This document shows positions 61,201-64,000 of a stretch of DNA of 64,000 nucleotides, piece by piece. Position numbers and translations under genes: made by a program. How positions within the stretch are numbered: the stretch's first letter is position 1; every line of letters starts with the position of its first letter. Where the stretch lies: assembly GCA_035610835.1 (NCBI GenBank), contig CM069457.1, positions 15,470,149-15,534,148 on the forward strand. Reading direction: 5' to 3'. This DNA is from Ophiura sarsii (lineage: Eukaryota > Echinodermata > Ophiuroidea > Amphilepidida > Ophiuridae). The notes under the pieces were generated by a model that was given only the letters and a program-made list of their open reading frames with translations, made no database searches and was not told where the DNA came from.

Positions 61201-63298
61201 ACTAGGGGTCAAAACGTGATTTTCACTTAAAACGCATTTGCAATTTAGTGAAATGACCTAGGATCGTCAGAATTGGCCAACATATTCCTTTTGACCGTAC
61301 GCATATAATAGTTCGGTTTTCGTGTTTTGCTTCCGCTGCGCGGTAATAAAGCGTAACAACACTAGGCCTATTTAAACAAAATGTGCGTCTAGTTTTCAAT
61401 AGGATGTATGTAGCCCCGGTATGTAGCATTACGCAGCTGTGCCAAATTACGATTTTAACTGACAGTTTTGAATCATAATTGGTTCGATCAATTGTTTTTA
61501 TCGGTAACATTTTTCTTTTGGACTTCGAGATTTCCGTTCCTGGTTCCTAAGTGAAAATGTTTTGATTATTTACAGTCCCTCTAACAACCCATAGGCCTAC
61601 GCAGTCAACATTTCCTTTAAATAGGATCAGCAAACGTTTCCATTATTATCATTATGATAATTTACATCTCTTCAAGTACAGTCAACAAATAACACATATT
61701 TGATGACATCAAGGAAAAGAATAGCAGGAAACTTGCCCATATTAACACATTCACATCCATACCAATCAGTTGTTAAAATGTCTTAACTACAGTATTTGGC
61801 AAGATACCTCGACAGTAATATACATACGGTACCCTCCCTGGATGTGGATATCAGGGGGCCGAAATTTGCCAATTTGCCGACAAAAGCACCGTACCTTTTA
61901 CTGACTGAACCAAATGTGTATGGCTGTCGCATAACGTGATCCATTTTTGTAGATTACATTCCTTGAATCATCGTGGGCTGATTCCAACATATTTTAGTTG
62001 GTCTATTATTACACTAATTTGGCCATAGCTGAGGTACATTTTAATTTTAGCTTCTACAATGATTTTTCTGTTGAAATGCGCGGGTACCGCACGAAAATTT
62101 GCTTTTTGTACTAATTTGATCGTTATGATTCCATACATTGGAGGCTAAGCAAGGATCCAGCTTCGTTTATTCGCCACCCGGCCTCGATTTGCCGAGAGAC
62201 CACCAATGAAAGCCGGGGGAGGTGGGGTAGTACAGCCGCCCCTATTATTCACTCTTTGGGTACGCCACTGACACTCAACGCTAAAATAAACTCATCCATG
62301 CAAGACTTAGCAGAAAACTTGAACTTGCCCATATAATACTATTATATGGGCAAGTTGGTGTGATAACATCCATTTGTGGAGCTACAATAGTGAAGGGGTA
62401 GCAAACGAAAAGTGCATTTCCATAATAAGCTTATTTCATAAGGACAGACATTTGTGTTTGCATAACTATTATAAGGAGATAAAAAAGTGCAAAGTTTATA
62501 TCAAAATCAATATTGTAACAGGACATATTTTCGACATCTAATTGTGTACACGTCCGTAATTCAATAAAGGTATTATATAAAGTGCACTGATTTATTTAGT
62601 GCAGTGCCAAGGTACATTGATTGGATGGATTACGGTCATGACGGTTGTGTCCTTAGTATATTATTGTGAATAATTTCGGTACACTGATTGCGGGATTCCT
62701 GTATTTTTTGTAACGATTGATAAATGTTAGAGTTTACCAGTAGAGAAAACACTAGATTCAGTTTCTTGTGTGTGCATGTATAAAACAATGGGTCCAAGAT
62801 TTGCGGGTTTTCACCAGGGTTTAGTGAACTTTTAATCGATGATAACCAATGACATTGTAAATGATGTTGTCACCTCCGGAATGATGTTTCCTTGAACCAA
62901 AGATAATTACAGTATGTGTATTTGCTAAAACATATTGAAGGATTAACCCAGGGATACTATTAACTTTGGGATAGGAAAGTCGTATACTAACGTACATAGC
63001 GAAAACGGTCCTTTTGAATAAATTATGATAATCGTCTGGAATGCGTCGGTGACCGGCGTTTAACGCGTTTAACAATGTTTAACCAGGTTTAACTGCATTA
63101 AACGGCATGTTAGTCAGCATAGGTTTGGGGGCGCTGTAGATTTAAACAGACGACGGTGGCCACGCGAAACTTAAATTTTGAATTCGTAGTGACTATTACA
63201 CGTAATCGCGAATTTTAAACCGATCATTTTGACAAATACATCATAATTTGAAAGATTTTTATCGTTAACCGGGCGATGACTGTTAAAAATAATTCAAA
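61201..63298. other. No supported gene; hairpin and solo hAT end
   Basis: tacgccactg near 62262-62271 is a solo hAT-like end. A hairpin acttgcccatataa/ttatatgggcaagt lies at 62324-62355. No exon recognised. Confidence 0.4.
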
Positions 63299-63508
63299 AT
63301 GGTGCACTCCCGTTGCCAAATTGGGTCGTCTGAGAGACGCGTGGCCAGCGTTGCGTCGTCTGCTACAATCACGTCTGCAATCACGCCTGATCGGTATAGC
63401 GCCACCAATTCTATGCTGACTAAGTTCAATTTAAAAGTGGACCAGATCGGCAAGCTGAGAGACAGACCCCTGATTAACCTGCCCGGGAACTCGTCCTTCC
63501 TATTGTAA
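63299..63508 (+). CDS. Unassigned small ORF (69 codons)
   Basis: ATG in good context (aaaATGG) opens a GC-richer frame (SERRVASVASSATITSAIT..., KFNLKVDQIGKLRDRPLINL) unlike the AT-rich surroundings. No domain recognised. It could be a first exon of a gene running out of the window (a GT-like donor could be used) or chance. Confidence 0.25.
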   Translation: MVHSRCQIGSSERRVASVASSATITSAITPDRYSATNSMLTKFNLKVDQIGKLRDRPLINLPGNSSFLL

Positions 63509-63518
63509 AGCTATACAA

Positions 63519-63667
63519 CCTTCAAGTGCTCAGCATACTCCGCAATGCTCGGCCGCTGAGCGCAAGCAAAGCGTTGACCCCCGTTATCTAATTTGTTGTG
63601 GTGGAACTACTACGCATGTGTGAGAGCGAAAAGAGTACGAGCGTAGTGGAGTATGCTGAGCGTTTTA
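63519..63667. repeat. Inverted repeat GCTCAGCATACTCC
   Basis: gctcagcatactcc and its inverse ggagtatgctgagc enclose about 120 bp of GC-rich sequence; a short MITE or hairpin. Confidence 0.7.
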
Positions 63668-64000
63668 AGCCAGAATTGGTTTTCAATACGTCCTTTTCAT
63701 ATGAACGACACACATACGAGGGACATATAATAAATACCTGCAACCATTGAAAATCTCTGAACCGTGACAGGTGTCAGTAAAATAAACTCATGATACTTAA
63801 ACTGTAAGTCTTACTCTTTTCTCACAGAAATATTCGAACACGTAGGTCATTTTTATCAATACATTTCAGCACTGTGAATACCGTGATCTCAAGGCACTGG
63901 TTAGGGAATTAAATGTTACAATGGCGGGAAATTTAAAAGACAAGTTTATGTCATGCATTAAGATATATGCGTTAACAGTGTATTAAAATATTGGCGATTG

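Overview
The window reads as animal (deuterostome invertebrate) nuclear DNA. It has spliced genes with GT-AG introns, many LINE reverse-transcriptase relics, dense TIR/foldback elements, microsatellites and two 100-base assembly gaps (2536-2635, 48079-48178). Gene content (an SLC51A/OST-alpha-like transporter, a ZMYM/hAT-like gene, a C2H2 array) and the repeat style fit an ambulacrarian (echinoderm or hemichordate). The phylum is an inference. No prokaryotic or operon-like organisation is present.

Three cellular-type genes can be supported. (1) Minus strand, 15336-22307: at least six exons of a TTF zinc-finger/hAT-transposase-like protein (ZMYM1-like) with uninterrupted frame and matching splice phases. 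It carries a PCNA-box-like motif in a small upstream exon and a coding 33-bp minisatellite of about 19 copies. (2) Minus strand, 31116-47248: a complete seven-exon SLC51A-like (organic solute transporter alpha) gene of 324 predicted residues. Its fifth coding exon (106 bp, TM4) is present as three tandem copies with intact splice sites, and the phases allow only one copy per mRNA. (3) Plus strand, 48179-49204: the 3' part of a C2H2 gene with 12 fingers, cut 5' by an assembly gap.

Everything else is mostly mobile DNA. LINE relics lie at 1641-1868, 9705-9973, 32034-34085, 35839-37718, 49969-52320 and 57727-60243. A deletion derivative of a mariner element lies at 20619-21167. Non-autonomous elements with recognisable target duplications include hAT-like (8 bp: 7178-7669, 11013-11449, 27406-27703), TTAA-type (27844-28065, 30203-30409, 35168-35521, 37770-38433, 44458-44664, 46913-47152, 59653-60004) and TA-type foldbacks (28120-28456, 39296-39828, 41541-42204, 56950-57496). 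Several are nested, which gives a relative insertion order.

Layout: 1-15.3 kb repeats only; 15.3-22.3 kb (possible 5' exon near 23.7 kb) hAT-like gene; 22.3-31 kb repeats; 31.1-47.25 kb transporter gene, with introns filled by MITEs that often stop within 10-30 bp of a splice site; 48.1-49.2 kb zinc-finger gene; 49.7-60.3 kb nested LINEs and TIR elements; 60.3-64 kb sparse repeats and one unassigned small ORF.
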